From Candidatus Abawacabacteria bacterium (lineage in GTDB: Bacteria > Patescibacteriota > Gracilibacteria > RBG-16-42-10), in contig JACQZO010000013.1 in NCBI GenBank assembly GCA_016207805.1, forward strand, positions 1 through 57,663: a stretch of DNA of 57,663 nt, read 5' to 3'. The notes under the pieces were generated by a model. The model did no database searches. It was not told the origin of the DNA and was given only the letters and a program-made list of their open reading frames with translations. Position numbers and translations under genes: made by a program. Below are positions 1-8,567 of this stretch, piece after piece (position 1 is the first letter of the stretch; each line of letters starts with the position of its first letter).

Positions 1-381
1 ATTGGAGAAGGAGAAGGTTGTATGCATACCGAGAGGATCTTTGTCCTATGACAACAAGCTTCTCCTCTCCTTCCCCAATCTTACTTTCTCACCAACAAGA
101 TGTCATTTCTTCTTGGCTCTTCCTGTATATGACAATGGAGGAAGAGGTTCTGACCTGGCTACTTTGTCATGCATGGTCACCCAGCAAAAACACTCAATAC
201 CTGTGTTAATGCCAGCCAATGTGTCTCCGCTAACAGCCTTGTCCTAGCTGATTTTTTGCCTTTACCTTGTTTTGCTCTTTTGAGCCCCAATGCAAATTCT
301 AGATTTTAGCTTCTAGATTTTCTCTGCGATTTTGCATCTTAAGCTTTCGTTGTACACTGCCATCGGGCTAATTTCTTTTTC
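1..381. other. Leading stretch without a convincing gene
   Basis: No recognisable gene is seen here. Two short open frames overlap near the left edge, but neither has family motifs or plausible composition, and each shadows the other. The right part is T-rich and holds two copies of the 11-mer TTCTAGATTTT at 297-307 and 311-321, 14 bases apart. The bases just before the murD start probably carry its promoter, but I see no good -35/-10 pair. Confidence 0.4.
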
Positions 382-1794
382 ATGAAAATTTCCTTAGCTA
401 CATTTCATAATTCTTCGGCTAATATTCATATAATAGGCGCAGTGGCGGTGGAAGGATCGGTGATTGCGCGCTTTTTATTTTCCCTGGGAGCCAAAAATGT
501 TACCCTGCATGACTTTTGTGAAAAGAAAGAATTTCCTAAACGCTTTCGTACTTTTCATACTGGTGTGCAAGATAGCATCGACTTATGGCAAAAAATGCGA
601 TCATTGCCTTACCCGATACACTTTAAAGATTCTTATCTAGAGGGGATTGAGCAGGCAGAATTATTATTTATCAATCAGGCTTGGTATCGATATGCATTTA
701 ATTTTCCCAAATTGGGTGACATTGTAAATGCTGGTGCTATACCCGTTTCCAGTATGATTGATCTGTATTTACAACTTTTCCCGGGGAAAACTATTGGTAT
801 TACTGGTACCCATGGCAAGACAACAGTTACTCGTTTGATGGCCCATGTATTAAAAACAGCTAATAAAAAAGTGTATACCTCTGGCAATGATAGACATAGC
901 GAACAAATACTAGAAAAGATTACTCAAGGTACGATTGGGGCAGAAGATATTTTAGTCTTAGAAATTAGTAACCGTCAGCTAAAGCAATCATTAGAAAAAA
1001 GCCCTACTATTGCAGTGATAACTAATGTCTATCCTAATCATTTAGATGAGCATGCTGATTTCGCCGACTATCGTGCTACTAAAATGCGTATTGCCGAAAA
1101 GCAGACCAAGCAGGATTTGTTAATCGTGGGTAATAATGATGCTGTGTTAGCTGATTGGGCCCAGGAAAAACAGGCTTTAGTAATCACAACAGAAAAGATT
1201 GATTATATTAAAAGTACATTTACTTTGCCCGATACTTTGGTAGGCGAGCATAACCTCACCAATGTGGCGATAGTTTATCAAATTGCGAAATCACTGGAGA
1301 TTAATGATAGTGTATTTCAAAATGCCTTAACTTTATTTCCTGGAGTAGAGAAACGTCAAGAGAGTATATTTAAAACTGAACAAGTGAAGGTAATTAACGA
1401 CAGCATTGCTACTACTCCCACTGCCACTACGATGGCCGTGCGCACCTTTGCTAAAGAGCCACTTTTTCTCATTATGGGGGGAGATGATAAAAATATCCCG
1501 CAAACAAGTTGGGATGAGCTAGTAAAAACTATTCAGGCACTAACAAATATTCAAGTAGCTATTTTACCAGGCACCATTAGAGCAAAATTAGCCCATCTGT
1601 CAGCGCAATTGGTGCCTACCTTAGAAGATGCGTTAGCAGCGGCACAAACATTTCTTAGTCAACAAAAAAGCCCCACCACAATCCTCGTATCTCCAGGTGG
1701 TGAGGCTTTTTATACCAAATTCTTAGCAGGTAAATCGTTAGAGAAACTAGCCCAAGATTATTTTTCGTCCTCCACCACTTTAAATTTAGGATGA
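382..1794 (+). CDS. murD: UDP-N-acetylmuramoylalanine--D-glutamate ligase (MurD)
   Basis: Cytoplasmic ATP-dependent Mur ligase that adds D-glutamate to UDP-MurNAc-L-Ala in peptidoglycan synthesis. At 470 residues it is close to the usual 430-470. An N-terminal Rossmann-like segment (about 14-110) is followed by the Mur-ligase P-loop GITGTHGKTT near residue 138. A middle-domain NVYPNHLDEH segment is near 218, and the C-terminal Mur domain contains a MGGDDKN motif typical of MurD. The ATG is preceded by a T-rich stretch and no Shine-Dalgarno sequence. The 3' end overlaps the convergent gene at 1758-2099 by 37 bases. No other mur gene is visible in the window. MurD rather than MurC, E or F is chosen from the MGG-D motif and the overall order. 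Confidence 0.88.
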   Translation: MKISLATFHNSSANIHIIGAVAVEGSVIARFLFSLGAKNVTLHDFCEKKEFPKRFRTFHTGVQDSIDLWQKMRSLPYPIHFKDSYLEGIEQAELLFINQAWYRYAFNFPKLGDIVNAGAIPVSSMIDLYLQLFPGKTIGITGTHGKTTVTRLMAHVLKTANKKVYTSGNDRHSEQILEKITQGTIGAEDILVLEISNRQLKQSLEKSPTIAVITNVYPNHLDEHADFADYRATKMRIAEKQTKQDLLIVGNNDAVLADWAQEKQALVITTEKIDYIKSTFTLPDTLVGEHNLTNVAIVYQIAKSLEINDSVFQNALTLFPGVEKRQESIFKTEQVKVINDSIATTPTATTMAVRTFAKEPLFLIMGGDDKNIPQTSWDELVKTIQALTNIQVAILPGTIRAKLAHLSAQLVPTLEDALAAAQTFLSQQKSPTTILVSPGGEAFYTKFLAGKSLEKLAQDYFSSSTTLNLG

Positions 1795-2099
1795 TTCTCT
1801 TTATCAAAACCAGAAATCTCTAGCTCTACCATACAACCCGCATCGGAGTCGCAAATAATCCGTGCGCCCTCAAATAATTCGTCTTTCGCTACGGTGAGTT
1901 CTTCACCACACATGGGACAAGTGATAATATCCTCATTGTCACCATCCTCTTCCTCTTCATCACCGACACGAGCTTTCTTGGCCGTTTTCTTGGGTTCTTG
2001 TTCTTCTACATCAACCTCTTCATCATCAAAGCCAATATCATCATCGTCATCGTTGCCGAGGACTACACGGTAATTAGCATCAAAGAAAGACATAAGCAA
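1758..2099 (-). CDS. Small acidic protein with a Cys-rich (zinc ribbon-like) C-terminal half
   Basis: Orphan of 113 residues. The N-terminal half is highly acidic (runs of Asp and Glu around 15-35 and 50-58) with a basic interruption at 36-46. The C-terminal half has CPMCGEEL followed about 20 residues later by two more cysteines (CDSDAGC), a pattern that fits a four-Cys zinc ribbon. No membrane segment or signal peptide is seen. It converges on and overlaps the end of murD by 37 bases. The acidic tail plus ribbon recalls small transcription-associated or RNA polymerase delta-like proteins, but that is only a resemblance and no function is claimed. Confidence 0.6.
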   Translation of the reverse strand: MLMSFFDANYRVVLGNDDDDDIGFDDEEVDVEEQEPKKTAKKARVGDEEEEDGDNEDIITCPMCGEELTVAKDELFEGARIICDSDAGCMVELEISGFDKENHPKFKVVEDEK

Positions 2100-2142
2100 A
2101 AGGTTACCAAATCGTACCCCACTTTACCCATTTTTAGATAAA

Positions 2143-3087
2143 ATGCAAATGCTGTTTTCTGGTATTAATAAGCGACGCTTTGACATATGGCGCTATCAGG
2201 CACTTTATCCTCACCATCTATCTGATGATGCGCTACTAATTAGTGATCAGAGAAAAGAGTTTACAGCTCTAGAACAACGCTATGATACATTGTGGATTAA
2301 ACATGAAGATGAACATCCCTTGGGCTCACATAAAGGGAGAAGTTTGGCCTACCAATTAAGTGTGTTAACAGCTGCTGGTCACCAACGTTTTGTGCTCTCT
2401 TCATCAGGAAATGCTGCCATTGCTTTTCTATCGCTTACTCCCAGCCTGCAAAGTTTCGCCATAGTTTCAAGTCATATCGATGCTGCAAAGTTACACTATC
2501 TGCAGAATCTTTCTACCGTGGGACATGTAATTATGTCGTCGGTGGCACCAAATTTGACTCGTGCTTTGGTAAAGCAAAAAGAATTCATAGATTTGCGACC
2601 ATCGCAAAGTGAAGACGCCATTATTGGTCTTAGTTCTCTGGGATTTGAACTGTTTGAGCAAATGCCTGATTTGTCAGATCAATACGCAATTGTTTCGGTC
2701 ACCACTAGTGGGGGTAATGTCTTGGGCATGCATAGAGCCTTTAGTTTATTGCAACAACAAGGCTTAATAAAATCTTTACCGCGCCTTTATCCAGTACTTT
2801 TAGAAAACTATCCAGCTGGTCATTTGAGTCCAGAGCGCAGGCGCCAATTGGTAACTGTTGTTGCCGAATCTAAGAGCGAAATATTGGTATCGTCTCCAGT
2901 ATACAATGGGCAACAGCTCACATCATTTGAAGGTAATACTGCATACCAAGTATATGAGCAAAATAAGCAAAAACTAGGCAAGACGATAGTGCTATTTACC
3001 GGCAGAATATGGCCAGTCTCGGGGGAAACGGCTACTATGCCGATGTATCAATCTTTGGCAGCTTTAGTAAAGAATTACTCTTTATAA
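2143..3087 (+). CDS. PLP-dependent beta-family enzyme, threonine synthase-like
   Basis: Fold-type II PLP enzyme of 314 residues, shorter than typical threonine synthases. The motif SHKGR near residue 67 places the Schiff-base lysine. SSSGNAA near 86 is the substrate and cofactor Asn loop, and TTSGGNVLG near 187 corresponds to the glycine-rich phosphate loop. It may act on an O-phospho-amino acid or O-acetylserine, but substrate specificity cannot be read from sequence. The next gene, an ATP-grasp enzyme, starts one base after the stop codon, so the two are very probably co-transcribed and may act in one amino-acid or peptide ligation pathway. Alternative: cysteine synthase-like or diaminopropionate-type enzyme. 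Confidence 0.7.
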   Translation: MQMLFSGINKRRFDIWRYQALYPHHLSDDALLISDQRKEFTALEQRYDTLWIKHEDEHPLGSHKGRSLAYQLSVLTAAGHQRFVLSSSGNAAIAFLSLTPSLQSFAIVSSHIDAAKLHYLQNLSTVGHVIMSSVAPNLTRALVKQKEFIDLRPSQSEDAIIGLSSLGFELFEQMPDLSDQYAIVSVTTSGGNVLGMHRAFSLLQQQGLIKSLPRLYPVLLENYPAGHLSPERRRQLVTVVAESKSEILVSSPVYNGQQLTSFEGNTAYQVYEQNKQKLGKTIVLFTGRIWPVSGETATMPMYQSLAALVKNYSL

Positions 3088-3088
3088 T

Positions 3089-4384
3089 ATGGTCTTCTAC
3101 ATAGTGCCTGAAATCCGTTATGCAATTGGTTTGGCGGATATTGTTTCCGAACCGATGATGATTATCACCGGACATGAGCATCCAGCTATTGCTCTATTAC
3201 GTAAGCAGGGGATTGAAGTGTGGTGTGCTGAAGAAGAGGGCAAAAAAACTTCTTACAATGCTCCGGGTTTACTTCGTTTATCAGCAGTGCAAAAGCTAGT
3301 CTTGGAGGTTCCTGTCAAGAAAAGAAAGCTACTTACTTTCAAAATTTCCCCCCCATTTACGCTCTTGGCTGAGAAGCTAGAAGCACAAGTACTGATGCCT
3401 TCTTATAAACTCAATCGATTTTGGGAAGATAAAAGTCGTTCGGCGGCAGCCTTAGCGAAAGAAAAAATTCCCGTCAAACAATCACGGACTGCTACGTTGA
3501 GGTCTTTATCTTATCGTGCCGTGGCCAAATTATTGGCAGCAAAAAACCTAGTAGTACAAAAGCCTCATGGTATGGCTGGGAATAGCACCTACTTTGTTAA
3601 CAATGAAAAAGAATGGAAAAAGTTAACCAGCTCTATTGGAGTGAATCCCTTGGTGAAGGTCTCACCTTTTTTAGAGGGGACTGTCTATACAGTGAACTGC
3701 CTGCTCTCAACCAAAGGCAAGGCACTATGTAGCTATCCTATGCTGCAAATTACCGGTGATGAGCGTTTCACTCGTTATCCTGGGGGTACTTGCGGTTTGG
3801 ATATGACTGGTGCCCAAAAGTTTAAAAAGCCTACGCTAACGAAAATAGAAAAAGTGATTCAATCGCTAGCAAAAGTCTTACATAAGGCCGGTTTCTGGGG
3901 ATGGTTTGGTGTTGATTTTGTTGTATCTGTTCGTGATGCGGTGACGGTATTGGAAATAAATCCTAGATTCACGGCCTCTATTAGCATATTTACGCAAGCA
4001 CAAAATTTACAATTGAAGCATTCTTTTTGGCAGCAATTCCTAGATGAAAAAGAAAAGAAAGTGCAATGGATGCGACCATTGCTCTACACTTCATTACTGC
4101 TACGCAATATCACTGAGGACAATCAAATAATTAGCAAAAAGTTCACTCCAGGTATATATACATGCCAAAAAGATACTTTGTTATTAAAACAAGAAAGTGT
4201 TTTGCTCAAGGACTTGAAAGCAGACAATGAATACTTAATTATCGCTAAAGGAAAAGACAGTGTGATTCATCCCGATGGCGAATTCGCTACTATTGTCACT
4301 CATCGTAGCGCCACGCAAAAAGGATCGGTAGATAAAGAGCTAGCAAAAATAGCTGATTTAGTTAAAATGGCCCTGCTTAATTAG
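3089..4384 (+). CDS. ATP-grasp domain ligase
   Basis: Probable carboxylate-amine (or similar) ligase of the ATP-grasp superfamily, 431 residues. A pre-ATP-grasp region spans about 1-115. The ATP-binding lobe follows (VVQKPHGMAGN around 163-173). The metal-binding core has GVDFVV and then LEINPRFTAS around 275-297, where the Glu-x-Asn pair binds magnesium. A small C-terminal domain follows. It sits one base behind the PLP enzyme, implying translational coupling. The acceptor is unknown; L-amino-acid ligase or biotin-carboxylase-like relatives are possible. Confidence 0.75.
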   Translation: MVFYIVPEIRYAIGLADIVSEPMMIITGHEHPAIALLRKQGIEVWCAEEEGKKTSYNAPGLLRLSAVQKLVLEVPVKKRKLLTFKISPPFTLLAEKLEAQVLMPSYKLNRFWEDKSRSAAALAKEKIPVKQSRTATLRSLSYRAVAKLLAAKNLVVQKPHGMAGNSTYFVNNEKEWKKLTSSIGVNPLVKVSPFLEGTVYTVNCLLSTKGKALCSYPMLQITGDERFTRYPGGTCGLDMTGAQKFKKPTLTKIEKVIQSLAKVLHKAGFWGWFGVDFVVSVRDAVTVLEINPRFTASISIFTQAQNLQLKHSFWQQFLDEKEKKVQWMRPLLYTSLLLRNITEDNQIISKKFTPGIYTCQKDTLLLKQESVLLKDLKADNEYLIIAKGKDSVIHPDGEFATIVTHRSATQKGSVDKELAKIADLVKMALLN

Positions 4385-4391
4385 CAATTTG

Positions 4392-4465
4392 CGATAAACA
4401 ATGGAATAGAACCACTTCAACCTTTTCCATTCGTAATTCGTAATTCGTAATTCGTAATTGTTTAT
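4392..4465. repeat. Hairpin-forming element with four tandem ATTCGTA units
   Basis: Four exact copies of the 7-mer ATTCGTA occupy 4429-4456. The flanks carry the inverted pair ATAAACAAT (about 4394-4402) and ATTGTTTAT (4457-4465), so the whole intergenic region can fold back. The right arm runs to the ATG of the following gene, so it may influence its translation. It is one of several elements with this architecture in the window. Confidence 0.65.
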
Positions 4466-5108
4466 GGCAGATATCGAAAATCCTATTGGCTTAGAGAAAG
4501 GCCATGATGTCCAAGGACAAAAACCTTCAGAAGCGGGAGCGATTCCTCCCGGTGTCATGGAAAAGGCTAGTGAATATGGTGTGCAACCAAGCCAATGGCA
4601 ACAATATGGCCAACATATTCAAGATGAATATAACCGCATCATGAATGTAATTATGCATGAGTATAAACTCTTGGATGAAGTGGAGCAGACGAGAATATTG
4701 AAGGCTTTAGAGTCTGGCGATGATCATGCTCTTGATGATGTTTTGCTATTGGTAGAAGCTCATTTACAAGGACAAAACCGTGAATTGCCACATGTATTGG
4801 GCAATCTCAAAAAAGTGGCGGCCAAAAAGATTATTGATTTAGCAGCAGAAGGAAAACTGGAAACAGCCATACCCACGAAGCAGGCCCAATATCAAGACGA
4901 TGCTCTGGCACCAGTAGTAGAAATAATTGTCACTTTTTTTCAGACCGCTAATGTGGCTGAGCAGCAAGCAATAAAGTTGGCTTTGGTAGCGGGCACTCCA
5001 CAAGCATTGGATGCTCTCGTTCAAAAACTTACAGCCTTTGGTTATAAGTTAGAAGAGCTCAATATTGATGAGCTGAAGAGGAGAGCGGCAGAAAAGATAT
5101 TGCGTTAA
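4464..5108 (+). CDS. Conserved-looking hypothetical protein, helical
   Basis: Not recognised. About 214 residues from the ATG at 4464; an in-frame TTG two codons upstream is less likely. The sequence is mostly charged and helical with no signal peptide, membrane segment or cysteine motif. It contains repeated Ala/Leu/Lys heptad-like stretches and two similar short segments (around 95-120 and 165-200), each a helix rich in Leu, Ala and Gln. It lies between the ATP-grasp gene and the nucleotidyltransferase on the same strand, with a repeat element just before it. Confidence 0.6.
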   Translation: MADIENPIGLEKGHDVQGQKPSEAGAIPPGVMEKASEYGVQPSQWQQYGQHIQDEYNRIMNVIMHEYKLLDEVEQTRILKALESGDDHALDDVLLLVEAHLQGQNRELPHVLGNLKKVAAKKIIDLAAEGKLETAIPTKQAQYQDDALAPVVEIIVTFFQTANVAEQQAIKLALVAGTPQALDALVQKLTAFGYKLEELNIDELKRRAAEKILR

Positions 5109-5188
5109 TTCAATAATACAAATTACATGGTGGTTTTGATTTTTAAATGCCTAATGCTAAGCTGCTCAGGAATTTCTTAGTAATTTTT

Positions 5189-5716
5189 ATGGCAGCGAAT
5201 AAAATCATTTTAGATCTTGATCAGCTACGAGAGCTTATTGAGGTGCACAAAATTCAGAAAAAGCGAATTGTTTGCACTATTGGTTCCTGGGATATGCTGC
5301 ATATTGGGCATTTGCGTTATTTAAATAGAGCTCGCAGCTGTGGAGATCTTTTGGTTGTGGGAGCTGATTCTGATCGTGGTATCAAAATTTATAAAAATCC
5401 TTTACGTCCTATTATCCCTCAAGAAGAACGATTGGAAATGCTTTCTTATCAAGATTGTGTAGATTATGCGACCTTGATTGACGATATTGATGATCAAGGA
5501 AAATGGCAGTATGAACTCATTAAAACTATTCAACCTGATGTGTTCGTCTGTATTACGGAGAGTTATCCCGAACAGCAAAGAAAAGAAATCAAACAATATG
5601 TAACTGAGCTGGTAGAGCTTCCTCGTCAGGCAGAAAATACTTCTACTACTAAGATCATTGAAAAAGCGATCAAAACTCATTTGGCTGAATTGAAGGCAAT
5701 GGTCGAAGGGAAATAG
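5189..5716 (+). CDS. Cytidylyltransferase-like (HIGH family) nucleotidyltransferase
   Basis: Nucleotidyltransferase of the RfaE C-terminal/glycerol-3-phosphate cytidylyltransferase type, which joins a nucleoside triphosphate to a phosphorylated small molecule with release of pyrophosphate. The active-site motif LHIGHLRYLNRA is near residue 33, GADSD follows about 20 residues later, and the family C-terminal motif STTKI is near 150. I prefer the ATG at 5189 (175 residues), which starts just ahead of the conserved core; a start at 5147 would add 14 poorly conserved residues. It is first in a forward cluster that continues with dCMP deaminase, HIT proteins and thymidylate synthase. The substrate is unknown. 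Confidence 0.8.
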   Translation: MAANKIILDLDQLRELIEVHKIQKKRIVCTIGSWDMLHIGHLRYLNRARSCGDLLVVGADSDRGIKIYKNPLRPIIPQEERLEMLSYQDCVDYATLIDDIDDQGKWQYELIKTIQPDVFVCITESYPEQQRKEIKQYVTELVELPRQAENTSTTKIIEKAIKTHLAELKAMVEGK

Positions 5717-5736
5717 ATTCTAATTATCAGTTAATT

Positions 5737-6558
5737 ATGTTAATACTTGGAGCCTTTAGTATCTTACACAAGGGGTATCTCACAATTATTAATAAATACC
5801 CCGAAGCTAGTATCGCCATTTTGGATGATGACTTGGCAAATGAGTTATATATATTAGAGACTGACCTTAGAAAGATGCCTGCAGAGCAAATGAAGCTTCT
5901 TCTCGCCACGCTTGGTCGCCCTGTTTCTATTATTGGCAAAGCTAATGTCGCTGAAGTACAAGATGCGGACAAAGTGGTTTTAATTAGTGATGATACTATC
6001 GATGAATTTAAAAAGAGGTATTTAGCTGAGCACAAAGATGTGATATCAGAAACAGGCTTTTTCTATCACGAAACCAAAAATGTTTTTTCTGCAGATGATG
6101 CTCAGGTAGAGGCTACCAAAGTTTACACTGAAGAAGATATGCAGTTTATGAAAATGGCTTCTGCAGAAACAGCTCATAGCGGTTGCTTTTGGCGCCAAGT
6201 CGGTTCAGTTTTGGTGAAAGATGGTAAAGTGGCTTTTTCTAGTTGTAATCAAATGTTGCCTAATAAAGATGAGTGTTATCGTATTGGTTGTATTCGTGAT
6301 CAATTAAAACCAGGCGAGAAGCCAGAAATATGTTCTGCAATACATTCTGAAGCGTATGTAATAGCCCAAGCTGCTCGTGATGGTGTTGGATTAGCAGGAA
6401 CATCTATTTATGTAACTGTTTTCCCTTGTCCACCATGCGCCAAATTAATTGCAGCATCAGGAATAAAGAAATGTTTTTATAGTGGTGGTTGGTCAAACTT
6501 TGATGGTGAACGAGTTATGAAATCTCAAGGTGTGGAATTGATTAAAGTGCCTCTTTAA
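5737..6558 (+). CDS. dCMP/cytidine deaminase-family protein with an extra N-terminal domain
   Basis: Zinc-dependent deaminase, probably dCMP to dUMP, 273 residues against about 150-190 for plain dCMP deaminases. The C-terminal half (about 128-270) has the catalytic HSEAYV motif (His ligand and proton-shuttle Glu) and the PCPPC motif with two zinc cysteines. A DECYRIGC segment resembles the extra cysteine-containing insert of dCMP deaminases. The N-terminal 120 residues begin GAFSILHKGYLTIINKY, which aligns with the HIGH segment of the preceding gene but has Tyr for the last His. It may therefore be a decayed nucleotidyltransferase fold. The gene begins 20 bases after the previous stop. Confidence 0.82.
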   Translation: MLILGAFSILHKGYLTIINKYPEASIAILDDDLANELYILETDLRKMPAEQMKLLLATLGRPVSIIGKANVAEVQDADKVVLISDDTIDEFKKRYLAEHKDVISETGFFYHETKNVFSADDAQVEATKVYTEEDMQFMKMASAETAHSGCFWRQVGSVLVKDGKVAFSSCNQMLPNKDECYRIGCIRDQLKPGEKPEICSAIHSEAYVIAQAARDGVGLAGTSIYVTVFPCPPCAKLIAASGIKKCFYSGGWSNFDGERVMKSQGVELIKVPL

Positions 6559-6569
6559 ACGAATAGTTT

Positions 6570-7019
6570 ATGGCAAAAAATAAAGCTGGTATTGATACCC
6601 GTTATGCCAAAACCGGCGATTACAAAGATACGTTAGAAAGCATCATTAAAACTGACAAGTGTCCTTTTTGTCCTGATAATTTTAAGTATCATAAGAAGCC
6701 TATTTTGCGGCGCTACAAGGGCTGGTGTGTAACTGAAAACTCTTGGCCCTATGCGAATACCAAGCATCATTTTATTTTTATTTCAAAAGCACATAAAGAA
6801 AATTTCGCTGAAATTAATGATGCAGATTTTCATGCAGTTCGAATACTAGCTAATTGGCTCACCAAAAAATATAAGATTAAGGGTGGAGGATTGACGTTCC
6901 GTTTTGGTGATTCTTCCTACACAGGAGCTACTGTTAGACACTTACACATGCATTTTATTGTGCCAATACTTGATTCCAAGAAACAACAGGCCGTTCCTGT
7001 ATACTTCCCGATTGGTTAG
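6570..7019 (+). CDS. HIT-family nucleotide-binding protein (first paralogue)
   Basis: HIT superfamily protein (nucleotide hydrolase or transferase), 149 residues. A CPFC pair near residue 31 probably binds zinc with nearby histidines, and the catalytic histidine triad appears as RHLHMHF near 130. It is paralogous to the HIT protein at 8051-8512: both share a DxRYA start, the CPFCP pair, an Arg-Phe-Gly segment before the triad and a VPVxFPIG end. It begins 12 bases after the deaminase stop, so it is in the same operon. Specificity (Ap4A, nucleoside phosphoramidate, or nucleotidyl transfer as in GalT) is not decidable from sequence. Confidence 0.8.
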   Translation: MAKNKAGIDTRYAKTGDYKDTLESIIKTDKCPFCPDNFKYHKKPILRRYKGWCVTENSWPYANTKHHFIFISKAHKENFAEINDADFHAVRILANWLTKKYKIKGGGLTFRFGDSSYTGATVRHLHMHFIVPILDSKKQQAVPVYFPIG

Positions 7020-7070
7020 TTTGACACTGATCATAAGAAAGATTAGATTCGCGCAAGCCTTGCTAGTTTT

Positions 7071-7997
7071 ATGACTATTGATTTACGCACAGAAAATACT
7101 TATGTCAAATATACTAATTTGATGCAAGAAGGGAGAAATGTATTTGCTGCTTATTTTGATGTGCCCGAACCGCAAATTATTATCACTTGCGGAGCAACTG
7201 GGGCTTTACATGCTGTATTTTCTCACTTTTCCAAATACACTTTAGCTATCATGCCGTTTGAGTACTTCGATATCTTTAACTTTGCTGATTTGCATCAATG
7301 TCAACTCGTGATTGCTGCCACCAAGAATGATCAGCAAAATGATATAAATGCATTTTGTGAAATCATTAGAAATAGAAGGCCTCAACTTGTATATATTTCA
7401 CTTCCTAATAATCCTTTAGGCCAAAGTTACAGTGAACATGAAGTAATAGATATTCTGACCGCTTTAACTTCTGAGCAAGTATGTGTGTTTGATCAAACAT
7501 TACTGACAGATAAACCTTTTTCTAATATTTTTTTTAGAAAATATGGTGCTGATAAACGCATTATTGTAATCGGCTCATTTTCAAAGTCACATAATTTAGT
7601 TAATGAAAGAATCGGTTATATGTTTATGCCTTGTGTGATGGTGCCTTTTCATCCCTATGCTCATGCGCCTTCAGCGCATTCGTTAAAAAAAGTGATGCGA
7701 GTAATTAGTTCTCGTGACTATGCTCAAAAGACAATAAAGCTTATTGAAGCAAACAATAAATTGATTAAAGGTTGGGCGGATAAGCATGATGAATTCTGTT
7801 GGTTTGATTCCAATACTAATTTTGGCGCTCTACATGTACGAAAAGTTCCTATAGTTGATTTTGCTCGAAAACTTGCTCGAGCAGACATCCTAGTCAAAAC
7901 TAATTACGACTTGAAGTGCCCCGGTAATTTTCTCCGAGTACATTTAGGTGAACCGCTGAGCAAAATTAAGAAGTTTCTGAAAGTGCTTTCAGAATAA
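7071..7997 (+). CDS. Aminotransferase class I/II-like PLP enzyme
   Basis: Fold-type I PLP enzyme related to histidinol-phosphate or aspartate-type aminotransferases, 308 residues, which is 40-80 short of the family norm. Visible motifs are a Gly-rich CGATGA near residue 36, PNNPLGQ near 116, a Phe-Asp-Gln cofactor-ring position near 144, the SFSKSH Schiff-base lysine near 172, and the downstream Arg-x-Gly pair. The missing part is at the N terminus, where the usual substrate-gating segment lies. It sits between two paralogous HIT genes in the nucleotide cluster, which hints at amination or transamination of a nucleotide-linked substrate. That link is inference from position only. Confidence 0.75.
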   Translation: MTIDLRTENTYVKYTNLMQEGRNVFAAYFDVPEPQIIITCGATGALHAVFSHFSKYTLAIMPFEYFDIFNFADLHQCQLVIAATKNDQQNDINAFCEIIRNRRPQLVYISLPNNPLGQSYSEHEVIDILTALTSEQVCVFDQTLLTDKPFSNIFFRKYGADKRIIVIGSFSKSHNLVNERIGYMFMPCVMVPFHPYAHAPSAHSLKKVMRVISSRDYAQKTIKLIEANNKLIKGWADKHDEFCWFDSNTNFGALHVRKVPIVDFARKLARADILVKTNYDLKCPGNFLRVHLGEPLSKIKKFLKVLSE

Positions 7998-8050
7998 ATT
8001 GTGAAGCATCCTAATCAGTGCAATATAATTCTTTAATACTTTTAATTTCT

Positions 8051-8512
8051 ATGATGCGAGAAGGTAACGTTGGTACTCTAGTTGATCCAAGATATGCTGA
8101 TACTGAATATGCTGCTTCCCTAAAAGAATATGAGGAAGAAGGAATCTGTCCCTTTTGTCCTGCCGGTCTAGAAAGAGATAAAAGGGTTATACTCAATCAT
8201 GCCTGCGGCTGGTTTGTCACTGATTCGATACGTCCATATAAAGATAGATTAGACACTATTGTGCCTGTACATGCTTTGCTCATTCCTGATAGGCATATAG
8301 TGAGTCCACTGGAATTAGAAGTTGACGATATGATGGCTATAAGAGAATTGCTTCGTTGGGTTATGACTAATAAGGGCATTGATAGTGGTGCTATGAACAT
8401 GCGTTTTGGGATTAACGCTGGGTCTACAGTGCGTCATATACATGTACATATAATATCGCCCAATTTAGATCAGACGGGCAGTTCTGTACCAGTAGATTTT
8501 CCTATTGGCTAA
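8051..8512 (+). CDS. HIT-family nucleotide-binding protein (second paralogue)
   Basis: HIT protein of about 154 residues from the ATG at 8051. An upstream in-frame GTG at 8018 would prepend an ordinary-looking hydrophobic stretch and is less likely. It has CPFCP near residue 36, the histidine triad as RHIHVHI near 133, and the terminal VPVDFPIG block, all shared with the protein at 6570-7019. The two are clearly duplicates, now separated by the aminotransferase gene. Retention of all triad histidines in both suggests both are active and perhaps work on different substrates. Confidence 0.8.
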   Translation: MMREGNVGTLVDPRYADTEYAASLKEYEEEGICPFCPAGLERDKRVILNHACGWFVTDSIRPYKDRLDTIVPVHALLIPDRHIVSPLELEVDDMMAIRELLRWVMTNKGIDSGAMNMRFGINAGSTVRHIHVHIISPNLDQTGSSVPVDFPIG

Positions 8513-8567
8513 AATTTCCATTTGGATAGTGTTTTGCTACACTGCAGCCAATTGTTAACTTTTCTCT

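Noticed and set aside
2..247. 81-residue frame at the left edge as a gene
   Set aside because: Atypical composition, no motif, and a competing overlapping frame; no supporting signals.
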